Part shown: piece by piece, positions 1 to 8,338 of the stretch
Layout: each line of letters starts with the position of its first letter
How positions within the stretch are numbered: position 1 is the stretch's first letter
NCBI GenBank assembly: GCA_003156235.1
Contig: PMGP01000392.1
Span: 1 to 19,201, forward strand
Source: Acidobacteriaceae bacterium
GTDB lineage: Bacteria; Acidobacteriota; Terriglobia; Terriglobales; Acidobacteriaceae
Length of the DNA stretch: 19,201 nucleotides
Direction: 5' to 3'
Notes under the pieces: model-generated
Seen by the model: only the letters and a program-made list of their open reading frames with translations
Told to the model about the DNA's origin: nothing
Databases searched by the model: none
Position numbers and translations under genes: made by a program

Positions 1-299
1 GGCCACCAGTCCTGCGAGGTCGTCATCAAGGCACGGAGGTCCATGATCACGGCATCCAGGTCGAGGCTCTTGAACTCCTCGGCGTAATTGAATGTCTCGC
101 CCATGGGATTGGGAAGTGGCGAGTGCTGGTGCAGGATCTTGAGGTTCAGTTGATTGGGCCACCAGTTCGCGTTCGTTGGGCTTCCTGCCGCTGTGTGCTT
201 CAGAGCGCCGTTTGAAAACGGGCATTTTGCATCGCCTGACATGGCGTTCTGATCGTCGACTATGGGTGGTCCGGGGGTCTTTGTTTGGTCGTCAGACAT
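1..299 (-). CDS. katG: Catalase-peroxidase KatG, N-terminal fragment (runs off the window)
   Basis: Bifunctional haem catalase-peroxidase that destroys H2O2. Reading the minus strand from the ATG at 299-297 gives 99 codons with no stop, up to the window edge. The protein has the typical KatG opening: a CPF-x-NG segment, then a NWWPNQLNLKILHQ-type motif, and the conserved ending DLRALMTTSQDWWP at the edge. The catalytic distal Arg-Trp-His region lies beyond the window and cannot be checked. A good Shine-Dalgarno site (AAGGAG, complement of 308-313) sits 8 nt before the start. The gene is divergent from an OxyR-type regulator, the standard arrangement for peroxide-induced katG. No signal peptide is visible, so it is probably cytoplasmic. 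Identity is confident; only the first ~100 of the roughly 730 residues usual for the family are present. Confidence 0.93.
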   Translation of the reverse strand, partial: MSDDQTKTPGPPIVDDQNAMSGDAKCPFSNGALKHTAAGSPTNANWWPNQLNLKILHQHSPLPNPMGETFNYAEEFKSLDLDAVIMDLRALMTTSQDWW

Positions 300-520
300 G
301 AGTGCATCTCCTTGGTTTCCGTGTGAATGATCCGCGTGAATCTTCTGTCTCAACGCAGGTCTTCGGTATGCAAATTGCGAGGCAACGAGGCATTCCCCGG
401 TGCAATAGTACTCCCCTTTTCGTTAAGCTATACCCTTTGTAGCGATAAGAAACATCAATTGTTTCTACGATGACGATTTGTTTGGTCTATGATGTTCTCA
501 GGCGGCATCTGGGACGGACA
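300..520. promoter_or_regulatory. Divergent katG/oxyR control region
   Basis: This 221-bp gap separates the two divergent starts and must hold both promoters. It contains a perfect 7-bp inverted repeat, AGAAACA-TCAAT-TGTTTCT, at 448-466. It also contains an ATAG (405-408) ... CTAT (428-431) pair that resembles half of the classical OxyR recognition pattern. LysR regulators usually bind imperfect dyads in such divergent gaps and repress their own gene. The position is right for an operator, but the repeat does not match the E. coli OxyR consensus closely, and I could not place either -35/-10 pair with confidence. Confidence 0.45.
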
Positions 521-1471
521 ATGAATCTTCAGGAACTTCGCTATTTTGTTGCTGTCGCTGAACTCCGACACTTTGGGCGGGCAGCCGAGGCCTGCAACGT
601 GAGCCAGCCGACGCTGAGCAGCCAGATTCGCAAGTTGGAAGATGAACTGGGAGTAACCCTGCTGGAGCGGACCAACAAGCGTGTGGATATTACGCCGGTG
701 GGCAGCCAGATTCTGGTTCATGCGCAGCGGGCTCTGGCTGAAGCCGGGCAGATGGAAGCGGTGGCGAGGGCGGCGCGCGACCCGCTGGTGGGCCCGTTGA
801 AGTTAGGCGTGATTCCCACGCTGGCGCCTTACCTGATGCCGCTGATTCTTAACTCCTTGCGGCAGGCGTATCCGGGGCTGACCATTGAGTTGTGGGAGGA
901 TCAGACCCGTTCGCTGATCGATGGGTTGCGGAACCACCGCTTGGATGCGGCGCTGCTGGCTACGCCTGCCGATGCGCCGGAGATTACCGAGATTGCGCTG
1001 TTTGAGGAGCACTTGTTGGCCGCGCTGCCTCTCGACCACCGTCTGGCCGGGGAAGAATCGATCAGCGAGGAGGCTCTCGCCGACGAATTGCTGGTGCTGG
1101 CTGACGGCCACTGTCTGGCCAACCAGGCGCTGGCCGCCTGCGGAGCAAAGCACGGCGCGGCTCGGAGTGGGCTGCAAGGCTCCATGCAGGCCGCAACCCT
1201 GGAGACGCTGGTGAACCTGGTGGCGGCGGGCTATGGGACTACTCTGATTCCGGCCCTGGCCGCGGACTCGCTCGTGGCACGCGGCATTGTTCTCCGGCCG
1301 CTCACCGGGCAATCATCCAGGACAATTCGCCTCGCGAGCCGGCCGGGTTTCCCGCGTCCCCAGGCGCTGCGCGCTCTCGAAAAAGTGATCCGCAAAGCAG
1401 TGGGTTCGGCTCTGGGCCAGGGTTGCAAGAGCGGGCCTCCGGCTGTGCAAAAGGCGAATAAAACTCGCTAA
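521..1471 (+). CDS. oxyR: LysR-family peroxide sensor, OxyR type
   Basis: Transcription activator of the peroxide response. From the ATG at 521 the protein is 316 residues (E. coli OxyR is 305). Residues 1-60 form the LysR winged helix-turn-helix (LQELRYFVAVAE..., then SQPTLSSQIRKLE). The rest is the periplasmic-binding-protein-like effector domain. Two cysteines, C198 and C207, lie in LADGHC(8 residues)C. This matches the redox pair C199/C208 of E. coli OxyR in both position and 9-residue spacing, and sets the protein apart from ordinary LysR regulators. The downstream LETL-x-N-x-VAAG-x-G-x-TL-x-PALA segment is also OxyR-like. A longer reading from 470 adds 17 residues that do not look like a LysR N-terminus, so I prefer 521, although its ribosome site (GGGACGG) is weak. 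It is divergent from katG, its likely target. The C-terminal tail after ~300 is not conserved. Confidence 0.92.
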   Translation: MNLQELRYFVAVAELRHFGRAAEACNVSQPTLSSQIRKLEDELGVTLLERTNKRVDITPVGSQILVHAQRALAEAGQMEAVARAARDPLVGPLKLGVIPTLAPYLMPLILNSLRQAYPGLTIELWEDQTRSLIDGLRNHRLDAALLATPADAPEITEIALFEEHLLAALPLDHRLAGEESISEEALADELLVLADGHCLANQALAACGAKHGAARSGLQGSMQAATLETLVNLVAAGYGTTLIPALAADSLVARGIVLRPLTGQSSRTIRLASRPGFPRPQALRALEKVIRKAVGSALGQGCKSGPPAVQKANKTR

Positions 1472-1559
1472 TAAATCTTATTTTTGTGGCCCATTCTGGG
1501 GAATTTATAGGAACTCGAATTCCGGCCTCCCTTATCCACAAAATCCGCTGCCCGCGCCG

Positions 1560-1588
1560 TTGACCCTGCCGTTCAGGGTCCGTAGAGT
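1560..1588 (+). promoter_or_regulatory. Putative smc promoter with embedded palindrome
   Basis: TTGACC (1560-1565) and TAGAGT (1583-1588) are 17 nt apart and lie about 95 nt before the smc start. Overlapping the -35 box and filling the spacer is a perfect 7-bp inverted repeat, GACCCTG-CCGTT-CAGGGTC (1562-1580). The -10 box is poor. The repeat could be an operator, a leftover oxyR terminator stem (no T-run follows) or chance. A second small hairpin, CCCGCG-TGCT-CGCGGG, lies at 1611-1626 in the untranslated leader. Confidence 0.4.
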
Positions 1589-1681
1589 CTGTAATCGGAG
1601 GGCAATTTTTCCCGCGTGCTCGCGGGTTGCCTGCTGAAGTGGAATCGTATTGCACCAAAGCCCCTACACCCCGGAGTTCAA

Positions 1682-4600
1682 ATGCTGAAACTAAAGAAGA
1701 TTCACATCCTCGGCTTCAAAAGCTTTTGCGACCGCACGGAGGTGACCGTGGCGGGAACAGGCATTGCCGTGGTGGTGGGGCCGAACGGGTGCGGCAAGTC
1801 GAACATCCTTGACGCCGTGAGCTGGGTGCTGGGCGAGCAAAGCGCCAAGACCTTGCGCGGGACGCATATGCAGGACGTGATCTTTGCCGGAACCCACGAG
1901 CGCAAAGCTCTGGGCATGGCCGAAGTGACGCTGACCATGGTCGATCCTGAGGCTTACGAGGGACCGATTCCCGTGGAGCCGCATGTAACGGTCGATCACG
2001 ACGGCCCTACAGACTGGGACGAGGACGAGGCACGCCGCCAGCGAGCCGCCGAGGCCGAGGAGATTATCGCCAACGAACAGCCGGGACGCACGCCGGATGA
2101 GGATTCCGCGGAGGGGCCTGGATTGCCGCAGGGGTCTGGCCAGGGTTCGGGCCAGCCGCAGACATTTACCACCGGCGAGGGTCCGCAGGCGGTGGTGCTG
2201 AAGATTCGCAGGCGCAAGTTTCAGCGCACGTTGCAGAAGGGCGAGGTCGAGGTAACCCGGCGGCTGTTTCGCACCGGGGAGAGCGAGTATCTGCTGAACG
2301 GCAAGCTATGCCGGCTGCGCGACATTCAGGACATTTTCATGGGCACGGGGCTGGGGCCGGAGAGCTACGCCATCATCGGGCAGGAGCGGATCGGGCAGTT
2401 GCTCAGCTCCAAGCCGCACGACCGGCGGGCCATCATCGAAGAGGCGGCGGGGATTACGCGCTTCAAGACCAGGAAGCGACTGGCCGAACTGCGCCTGGAG
2501 AGCGCCAAGCAGAACCTGGCGCGCGTGGACGATATTTTTGAAGAAGTCACGCGGCAGATGAACAGCCTGAAGCGGCAGGCGTCCAAGGCGGAGCGCTACG
2601 GCGCGGTGCACGGCGAACTGCGCGCACGGATGCGCGTGGTGCTGGCCAGCCGCATGGCGCTGATGGACGCCGAGCGAGCGAGGCTGGAGGCGAAGATTGC
2701 CAGCCTGACGGAGCAGATCAACGGCTCGGCGGCGGGGATTGAGGAGCAGGAAGGCAGCTATCACACGCTTACCGAGCGGGGCTACCAACTGGACAGCGAG
2801 GGCCAGGATGCGCAGAATCGCGCCCATACGGCGGCCGTGGAACTGGAACGGGCCGCGGCGCGGAAGCGCGCCAACGTGGAGCGGGTGAGCGAACTGGAGG
2901 CGCGGATTACAGCGACGGGCGCCGAACTGGAACAGACACGGACGCAGTTGAGCGGCATTGCCGAGGAACGGGCGCAGCAACACAGCTTTCTGGCTACGGC
3001 TGCCGAAGAGGCACATGCGTTTCGCCAGCAGGTGGAGGCGCGTCAGCAGGAGGCGCGCACGGCTGCCGAAGAGGTTTTTGCCGCGGAGCGGGAGCTGGAG
3101 ACCAGCCGCCGTCACGCCATGCACGTGCTGACGCTGGCCAGCAACGCGCGAAACCACACGACGCAGAATGAAGAGAGCCTGGCGGCTCTGGAGCGCGAGG
3201 CGGAGCGGCTGGAAACCGAGATGAGCCAGGCGCGGATGGAGCTTGAAAGCCTGGGCGCGCAGAGCGGAGAGGCACGGCAGCGCTACGAGTCGGCAGCAGA
3301 GGCGCTCAAGCGGCTGGAGAGCGAGATTGCTGTTTTGCGCGAAACTTTGCAAACCCGCCGCGTCGAAGAAAATGCGCTGCGCGCGCAGATCAACCAACTG
3401 CGCGGCGAACAGGCCACCGTGGCCGGGCGGCGCGATGCTCTGCAATCGCTGATTCGCAACCACGGCTACTCCACCGACACGGTTCGCAGGCTGCTGAAGC
3501 CGGGAGCGCTGGCTGAAGGCATGGCGCCGGTGGGGACGCTGGCGGATTTTCTCGAGGTGAGCGGGGCGTATGAGGCGGTGGTGGATGAGTTTCTGCGCGA
3601 GGAGTTGAATTATGTGGTGGTGAAGAGTTGGGTGGCCGCCGAAGAAGGCGTCAAGCTGCTCAAGTCCGGCGTGGATGGACGCGCCACATTCCTGATCAAC
3701 CCGGCAGAACAGGGCGGATTGTTTGAGGAGAGCGACGACACCATCCACGCGCCAGGCCTCACTCCGCTCAAGGATTCAATTCGCGTGCTGAGCGGCTTTG
3801 GGCGGGCGTTGGATACAATTCTGCCCAAGCTCAAGCACAGCTATGTGATCGAAGACGTTCTCGAGGCGCGACGGCTGGCTGCGCAATATCCCTACGCTTA
3901 TTTTCTGACGCCGGGGGGCGAGTGCTTTCACAATGCGACGGTGACCGGCGGCAAGCCAGCCAGCGAAGGCCCATTGGCGCTGAAGCGCGAACTTCGCGAG
4001 GCTGAGGGCCGGCTGGCAAAACTGGAAAGCGGATTAAACCAGGCGGAATCGGATACCGCCGCGCTGACAAAGACCATCGAAGAGTTGGCCGCGCAACTGG
4101 AGACGCGCAGTGAAGAGCGGCGGCTGGCCGAGCGCGACACTGCCGACCAGGGCGCGGCGCTGAAGCAGATGGAGTCCGAGACGCAGCGCGTGGGGCGGCG
4201 GCGAGAGGAATGGACAGCGCAGGCCGCACGCAATAAGGATGCGCGCGAAGCCAAACGGAGCACCATCGACGAAAAGCGCGAGGAGATGCTTCGCCTGGAG
4301 GCCGAGCACCAGACGGTGGAAGCGGCTCTGGATGCGTTGCAGGCGCAGTTGGTTTTGTTGCGCGAGAAGCGCGAAAGCTTGCAGCAGGAGGCGGCGCGGG
4401 TGACCGCGGAGCTGGCCGGCCTGGAGGAGCGTCGGCGCGGGGCGGAAGCAGCTTATCAGCGCATTGACCAGCTTCATGCCGACCTGGAGCGCCGAGTTCA
4501 ATCCGTTGAACAACAGAGAATCGCGGCCGAGACGGAGCGAGAGCAGCGCATCCAGGAGAGCGCCGAGCTGACCCAGCGCGAGCAGGAGCTGGCAGCCGGG

Positions 4601-5536
4601 CGCGCCGAGGCGCTCATCGCGGCGCAGACGCTGACCGCCGAGGCGCAGGCACTTCGCCTGCAACTGGCAACCATGGAGACGGAACTCAAGGGCGGGCGGT
4701 CCGCGCTTGACCTGTTGAGAGAAGACCGCGCCAGCCGCTCGAGCGAAGTGGCCAAGCTGGGCGCAGACCTGGAGCACCTGGAGGCAAGCTGCCTGGCTGA
4801 AGTGAATCTGGAGGCCTCCGCGCTACGCGCCGATGCGCTGATCGAGCGCATGGCCGGCGAAGAACTGGCTGCCGAAGAGGAAACCTGTCGCGGGTTGCGC
4901 CAGCGCATCGAGCAGATGGGCCCGGTGAACATGATGGCCCTGGAAGAGTACAAGGAGACTGCCGAACGGCACGGCTTCCTGGAAACGCAGCGCGCGGATC
5001 TGATGGAGTCGATCGAGAACACCCAGCAGACCATCAAGGAGATCGATCAGATCTCACGCACCAAATTCGACGAGGCCTTTGCGCGCATCAACGAGAACTT
5101 TGCGCAGGTCTTCTCGCGGCTCTTCCAGGGAGGCCAGGCCTTCCTGCGCCTCACGGACGTGGAGAACCAGTTGGAGAGCGGCCTGGACATCGTAGCCTCG
5201 CCGCCCGGCAAGAAGCTGCAAAATGTGCTGCTGCTCTCCGGCGGTGAAAAGTCGCTGACCGCGCTGGCCCTGCTGGTGGCCATCTTCCAATTCAAGCCCA
5301 GCCCCTTCTGCGCGCTGGACGAAGTGGACGCGGCGCTGGACGAGACCAACGTCGGCCGCTTCTCCGACCTGATGCGCTCCTTGAGCCGGGAAACGCAGTT
5401 CCTGGTGGTTACCCACTCCAAACGCATGATGCAGGCAGCCGACATGATCTACGGCGTGACCATGCAGGAGCAGGGCGTCTCCAAGGTGATCAGTGTGCGC
5501 CTGGGTAACCGTGAGCAGCAGCGGGCGACGGCGTAG
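1682..5536 (+). CDS. smc: Chromosome partition protein SMC with an insertion in the ATPase head
   Basis: Condensin-type ATPase that loops and organises the chromosome as a dimer with ScpA/ScpB. Of 1,284 residues, 33-40 are Walker A (GPNGCGKS). Residues ~215-265 carry the conserved IIGQERIGQLL and IEEAAG-x-x-x-x-KTRK segments. Long coiled coils run to ~590 and from ~770 to ~1,090. The hinge is ~593-760, ending in the TVTGGKPASEG stretch. Residues 1185-1190 are the ABC signature LSGGEK, and ~1208-1214 are Walker B with catalytic Glu1214 (CALDEVDAALDE). The start at 1682 is chosen because GGAG (1673-1676) precedes it by 5 nt and MLKLKKIHILGFKSF is the canonical SMC opening; the reading frame is open upstream to a GTG at 1616 inside a hairpin. 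Oddity: between strand VTLT (83-85) and VTRR (191-194) there are ~105 residues, where B. subtilis SMC has about 16. The extra ~90 are acidic, then Gly/Ser/Gln-rich, then basic. scpA/scpB are not adjacent. Confidence 0.97.
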   Translation: MLKLKKIHILGFKSFCDRTEVTVAGTGIAVVVGPNGCGKSNILDAVSWVLGEQSAKTLRGTHMQDVIFAGTHERKALGMAEVTLTMVDPEAYEGPIPVEPHVTVDHDGPTDWDEDEARRQRAAEAEEIIANEQPGRTPDEDSAEGPGLPQGSGQGSGQPQTFTTGEGPQAVVLKIRRRKFQRTLQKGEVEVTRRLFRTGESEYLLNGKLCRLRDIQDIFMGTGLGPESYAIIGQERIGQLLSSKPHDRRAIIEEAAGITRFKTRKRLAELRLESAKQNLARVDDIFEEVTRQMNSLKRQASKAERYGAVHGELRARMRVVLASRMALMDAERARLEAKIASLTEQINGSAAGIEEQEGSYHTLTERGYQLDSEGQDAQNRAHTAAVELERAAARKRANVERVSELEARITATGAELEQTRTQLSGIAEERAQQHSFLATAAEEAHAFRQQVEARQQEARTAAEEVFAAERELETSRRHAMHVLTLASNARNHTTQNEESLAALEREAERLETEMSQARMELESLGAQSGEARQRYESAAEALKRLESEIAVLRETLQTRRVEENALRAQINQLRGEQATVAGRRDALQSLIRNHGYSTDTVRRLLKPGALAEGMAPVGTLADFLEVSGAYEAVVDEFLREELNYVVVKSWVAAEEGVKLLKSGVDGRATFLINPAEQGGLFEESDDTIHAPGLTPLKDSIRVLSGFGRALDTILPKLKHSYVIEDVLEARRLAAQYPYAYFLTPGGECFHNATVTGGKPASEGPLALKRELREAEGRLAKLESGLNQAESDTAALTKTIEELAAQLETRSEERRLAERDTADQGAALKQMESETQRVGRRREEWTAQAARNKDAREAKRSTIDEKREEMLRLEAEHQTVEAALDALQAQLVLLREKRESLQQEAARVTAELAGLEERRRGAEAAYQRIDQLHADLERRVQSVEQQRIAAETEREQRIQESAELTQREQELAAGRAEALIAAQTLTAEAQALRLQLATMETELKGGRSALDLLREDRASRSSEVAKLGADLEHLEASCLAEVNLEASALRADALIERMAGEELAAEEETCRGLRQRIEQMGPVNMMALEEYKETAERHGFLETQRADLMESIENTQQTIKEIDQISRTKFDEAFARINENFAQVFSRLFQGGQAFLRLTDVENQLESGLDIVASPPGKKLQNVLLLSGGEKSLTALALLVAIFQFKPSPFCALDEVDAALDETNVGRFSDLMRSLSRETQFLVVTHSKRMMQAADMIYGVTMQEQGVSKVISVRLGNREQQRATA

Positions 5537-5581
5537 CTTTTAGAAGTTGTAAACCGTCATACCAAGGCGCAGGCTCGGAAC

Positions 5582-5600
5582 GGCGAGCAATGCCCTCGCC
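5582..5600 (+). terminator. Weak hairpin after smc
   Basis: GGCGAG (5582-5587) can pair with CTCGCC (5595-5600) around a 7-nt loop, about 45 nt after the smc stop. No T-run follows, so at best it is a non-canonical terminator or an mRNA 3' end. Confidence 0.25.
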
Positions 5601-5629
5601 CAATCATCATTCCAGTCTCATCGTGAATT

Positions 5630-5659
5630 TTGTTCTTCAATGCTGGCGTCATCTACAAT
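5630..5659 (+). promoter_or_regulatory. Possible promoter of the symporter-murQ operon
   Basis: TTGTTC (5630-5635) and TACAAT (5654-5659) are separated by 18 nt and sit about 75 nt before the symporter start. The match is moderate. The 197-bp gap after smc and the change of theme support an independent transcription start somewhere here. No clear operator was seen. Confidence 0.4.
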
Positions 5660-5733
5660 GACCACGTTGAGATCAAGGTGTCATTCTTGTACGCGGAAAT
5701 TGAATTCCAGCAGGAAGCGCAGAACGAGGAGCC

Positions 5734-7239
5734 ATGGGACTAAACGCATTTGATGTTGCCGTGATCGTGCTTTACTTGGCCTGCGTCACTGCCTTCGGAA
5801 TGCACTTCCGCAAGAAGCAGAACACCATCAAGGGCTACTTTCTGGCGGGAAATACGATTCCGTGGTGGGCCATCTCGCTGTCCATCGTGGCGGCGGAGAC
5901 CAGCACGCTGACCATCATCAGCGTGCCGGGAATGGCCTACGAGCAGGATTTTCGCTTTCTGCAACTGGTGATCGGCTACATGATCGGGCGTGTCATCATC
6001 AGCCTGCTGCTGATTCCGCATTACTTTCGCGGCGACCTGGTTACGGCCTACCAACTCATTGAGCGCCGCTTCGGGCAGAGGCTGCGCTCGCTCACCGCCG
6101 GCCTTTTCCTGATGACGCGCGCCGCAGCGGATGGCGTTCGCGTTTTTGCGATTGCCATTGTGGTGGGCATCGCGCTGTCCGGGCTTCTGCGCGGTTATAG
6201 TGATCTGTGGCGCGATGTCGCGGCCATCGCCATCGTCATCATCCTCACCCTGATCTACACCTTCAAGGGCGGCATGGCGACCGTGATCTGGATGGACGTC
6301 ATTCAGTTGTCGGTTTACGTTACAGGAACCGTGATCGGTTTGTTCACCATCGCGCACCTGGTGCCGGGAGGCTGGGATGCAGCCTGCACGACGGCAGCGC
6401 AGGCCGGCAAGTTCCACGTCTTCGAGTTTGGCTGGAACTTCTACGCGAAATACACTATCTGGTCCGGTGTGATCGGCGGCGCTTTTCTGACTACGGCCAG
6501 TCACGGCACCGATCAACTGATCGTGATGCGGCTGTTGGCGTCGCGGAACGAGCGCTCCGCCAAGATGGCTCTGATAGCCAGCGGCGTCCTGGTGTTGTTT
6601 CAGTTTGCGCTCTTCTTGCTGATCGGCGCGCTGTTGTTTGTTTTTTACAGGATGCTCCCGCCAGCCGCGGCCTTTGTGCGCTCAGATCGCATCTATCCCA
6701 CTTTCGTCGTCAACTATATGCCGCACGGCATCAGCGGGTTGCTGGTCTCGGCCATCCTGGCCGCTGCCATGACCAACCTGAGCGCTTCGCTCTACTCGCT
6801 TTCTTCCACAACGATCATCGATTTTTATTCCCGATTCAATCCAGCAGCCAGCGAGAAACGCAAGATGTTTCTCTCCAGGATGGCAACCATCTTCTGGGGA
6901 GTGGTGCTGTTTGTGCTGGCGATGGTGGTCCGTCAAAGCGGCCAGAAGGTTTTGGAAGTTGGACTGTCCATTGCCTCGGTGGCCTACGGTTCGCTGCTCG
7001 GTGTCTTCATGCTGGGCGTTCTTACGCGCCGTGCCTCGGAGAGCGGAGCCATGGTTGGAATGGTGTGCGGATTTGCTTTGAACATTTTTCTGTGGCAGTT
7101 CACCAGGGTTCCGTACACCTGGTATGTGCCCCTGGGCAGTATTTTGACCTTTGCGATCGGCTATGGCGCAAGCTTTTTTCTGCGCCGCAGTCTGCCGATT
7201 GAACCGGCAACAGCAGTTGGAAGTCAGGAGCGTCCGTGA
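5734..7239 (+). CDS. Sodium:solute symporter (SSS family), probable amino-sugar importer
   Basis: Inner-membrane secondary transporter of 501 residues, a usual SSS length, hydrophobic throughout with about 13 membrane segments. Family hallmarks are: an N-terminal helix followed by KGYFLAG-N-x-IPWW; the ETSTLT stretch of the second helix (~60-66), the region that lines the Na+ site in this family; GTDQLIVMRLLA (~263-274), matching the conserved G-x-DQ-x-x-x-R motif; and AAAMTNLSASLYSLSS near 345-360, matching the conserved Ser-rich helix. The start has GAGGAG only 2 nt upstream, which is tight, but no better in-frame start keeps the first helix. The stop overlaps the murQ start, so the two are translationally coupled. 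That points to an amino sugar such as MurNAc as substrate. This is inference from context: SSS sequence alone does not reveal the substrate. Confidence 0.9.
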   Translation: MGLNAFDVAVIVLYLACVTAFGMHFRKKQNTIKGYFLAGNTIPWWAISLSIVAAETSTLTIISVPGMAYEQDFRFLQLVIGYMIGRVIISLLLIPHYFRGDLVTAYQLIERRFGQRLRSLTAGLFLMTRAAADGVRVFAIAIVVGIALSGLLRGYSDLWRDVAAIAIVIILTLIYTFKGGMATVIWMDVIQLSVYVTGTVIGLFTIAHLVPGGWDAACTTAAQAGKFHVFEFGWNFYAKYTIWSGVIGGAFLTTASHGTDQLIVMRLLASRNERSAKMALIASGVLVLFQFALFLLIGALLFVFYRMLPPAAAFVRSDRIYPTFVVNYMPHGISGLLVSAILAAAMTNLSASLYSLSSTTIIDFYSRFNPAASEKRKMFLSRMATIFWGVVLFVLAMVVRQSGQKVLEVGLSIASVAYGSLLGVFMLGVLTRRASESGAMVGMVCGFALNIFLWQFTRVPYTWYVPLGSILTFAIGYGASFFLRRSLPIEPATAVGSQERP

Positions 7240-8129
7240 TATTACGTGGGCTGGAAACGGAACGGCAAAACCGCGCTTCATCCGATCTGGATAAAATGAG
7301 CGCGCTGGAAATTGCCACGCTGATGAATCGCCAGGATGCCAGAGTGTTGCGCGCTATCCGCCAGGTGCTCCCGGCCATCGCTCAGGCCATCGACGTGGTG
7401 CGCGACCGGCTTGTCGCCGGCGGCCGCCTGATCTACGTCGGCACCGGCACCAGCGGAAGAATCGGCGCGCTGGATGCCTCCGAATGTCCGCCCACCTTCG
7501 GCACAGATCCAGACATGATCCAATACGTAATCGCCGGCGGCGAACACGCGCTGGCCAACGCCACAGAGTCTAGCGAAGATTCACCTGAACTGGGCGTGCG
7601 AGACATGGCCGTCCGCAAGCCCGGCAAAAAAGATGTAGTGGTGGGCCTGGCCGCCAGCGGACGCACTCCCTACACGGTTGCGGCTTTGAAATACGCCGCA
7701 AAAAAGGGCGCTGCCACCATCGCCATTATCTGCAACACCGATTCGGAGTTGGCCGGCGTCGCCGAGATTGCCATTGTGGCCGAGGTTGGCGCCGAGGTGC
7801 TGACCGGATCGACTCGCCTCAAGGCCGGCACGGCGCAAAAACTTATTTGCAATATGCTGACTACCGGCGCCATGGCCCGCCTGGGATATGTTTACGGCAA
7901 TTTGATGGTCAACCTGCACCTCAAGAATGAAAAGCTGCTGGAGCGCGGTATTTCCATTGTGCAGCGCGTTGCTAAGGTGAACCGGAACGTTGCGCTGGCC
8001 ACCCTGGAATCAGCCGACATGAAGGTTTCTGTGGCGCTGGTGATGCTCTGCGCCAAGGTTTCCAAAGCAGAGGCCATCCGCCGGCTCAAGCGCGCTCAAG
8101 GCAGTATTGGAGGGGCAATTGAAGGCTAG
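7236..8129 (+). CDS. murQ: N-acetylmuramic acid 6-phosphate etherase MurQ
   Basis: Cytoplasmic lyase that cleaves the lactyl ether of MurNAc-6-phosphate, giving GlcNAc-6-phosphate and D-lactate. It links cell-wall salvage to amino-sugar catabolism. The protein has 297 residues (E. coli MurQ has 298) and one SIS sugar-phosphate isomerase fold. Motifs are GRLIYVGTGTSGRIGALDASECPP (63-86), VVGLAASGRTPY and EVLTGSTRLKAGTAQK. Glu83 (in DASEC) and Glu114 (in ESSED) occupy the same numbers as the two catalytic glutamates I recall for E. coli MurQ. The start is a GTG that overlaps the symporter stop (GTGA), with AGGAG (7226-7230) 5 nt upstream. MurQ needs phosphorylated substrate, and no PTS or kinase gene is in the window. 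If the symporter delivers free MurNAc, a kinase (MurK/AnmK type) must be encoded elsewhere. Identity is very secure. Confidence 0.97.
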   Translation: MILRGLETERQNRASSDLDKMSALEIATLMNRQDARVLRAIRQVLPAIAQAIDVVRDRLVAGGRLIYVGTGTSGRIGALDASECPPTFGTDPDMIQYVIAGGEHALANATESSEDSPELGVRDMAVRKPGKKDVVVGLAASGRTPYTVAALKYAAKKGAATIAIICNTDSELAGVAEIAIVAEVGAEVLTGSTRLKAGTAQKLICNMLTTGAMARLGYVYGNLMVNLHLKNEKLLERGISIVQRVAKVNRNVALATLESADMKVSVALVMLCAKVSKAEAIRRLKRAQGSIGGAIEG

Positions 8130-8308
8130 AAGTTTGTCAACATCGACATAAAAAATACATTCGCGTCAACCATCCAGCAGAAAATTGACCTCCGTAGGCC
8201 GAGGCAAAGCAGGCTCGAAAAAAACGAGATTGTTTCTTGGGAATAACATTGATTTTTTATCTGATTGAGCGTATGGGGCAGCTTTGGTCAGCTTCATGAT
8301 TAATTTGC

Positions 8309-8338
8309 TTGACCGCCAGCCAACCCACCTATTATAAT
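8309..8338 (+). promoter_or_regulatory. Strong sigma-70-like promoter of the receptor gene
   Basis: TTGACC (8309-8314), an 18-nt spacer and a perfect TATAAT (8333-8338). This is the best promoter match in the window. Transcription would start near 8345, leaving about 184 nt of leader before the receptor ATG at 8529. Confidence 0.7.

Noticed and set aside
1611..1626. CCCGCG-TGCT-CGCGGG hairpin with a nearby T-run, considered as an oxyR terminator.
   Set aside because: On the plus strand the T-run lies before the hairpin, not after it, and on the minus strand it reads as an A-run, so it is not a standard terminator in either direction.
1616..1681. A 22-codon upstream extension of smc beginning at a GTG.
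   Set aside because: It starts within the CCCGCG/CGCGGG hairpin, has no ribosome site, and SMC proteins begin at the MLKLKKI-type strand, which has its own GGAG.
2306..3748. A 480-codon minus-strand open frame opposite smc.
   Set aside because: It lies entirely antisense to clear SMC coding sequence in GC-rich DNA. Its composition (Arg/Leu/Gln/His-rich, no domain) is what the complement of coiled-coil codons gives.
6207..7202. A 331-codon plus-strand frame overlapping the symporter.
   Set aside because: It is an out-of-frame reading of the symporter, rich in Arg/His with no membrane segments; the symporter frame carries all family motifs.
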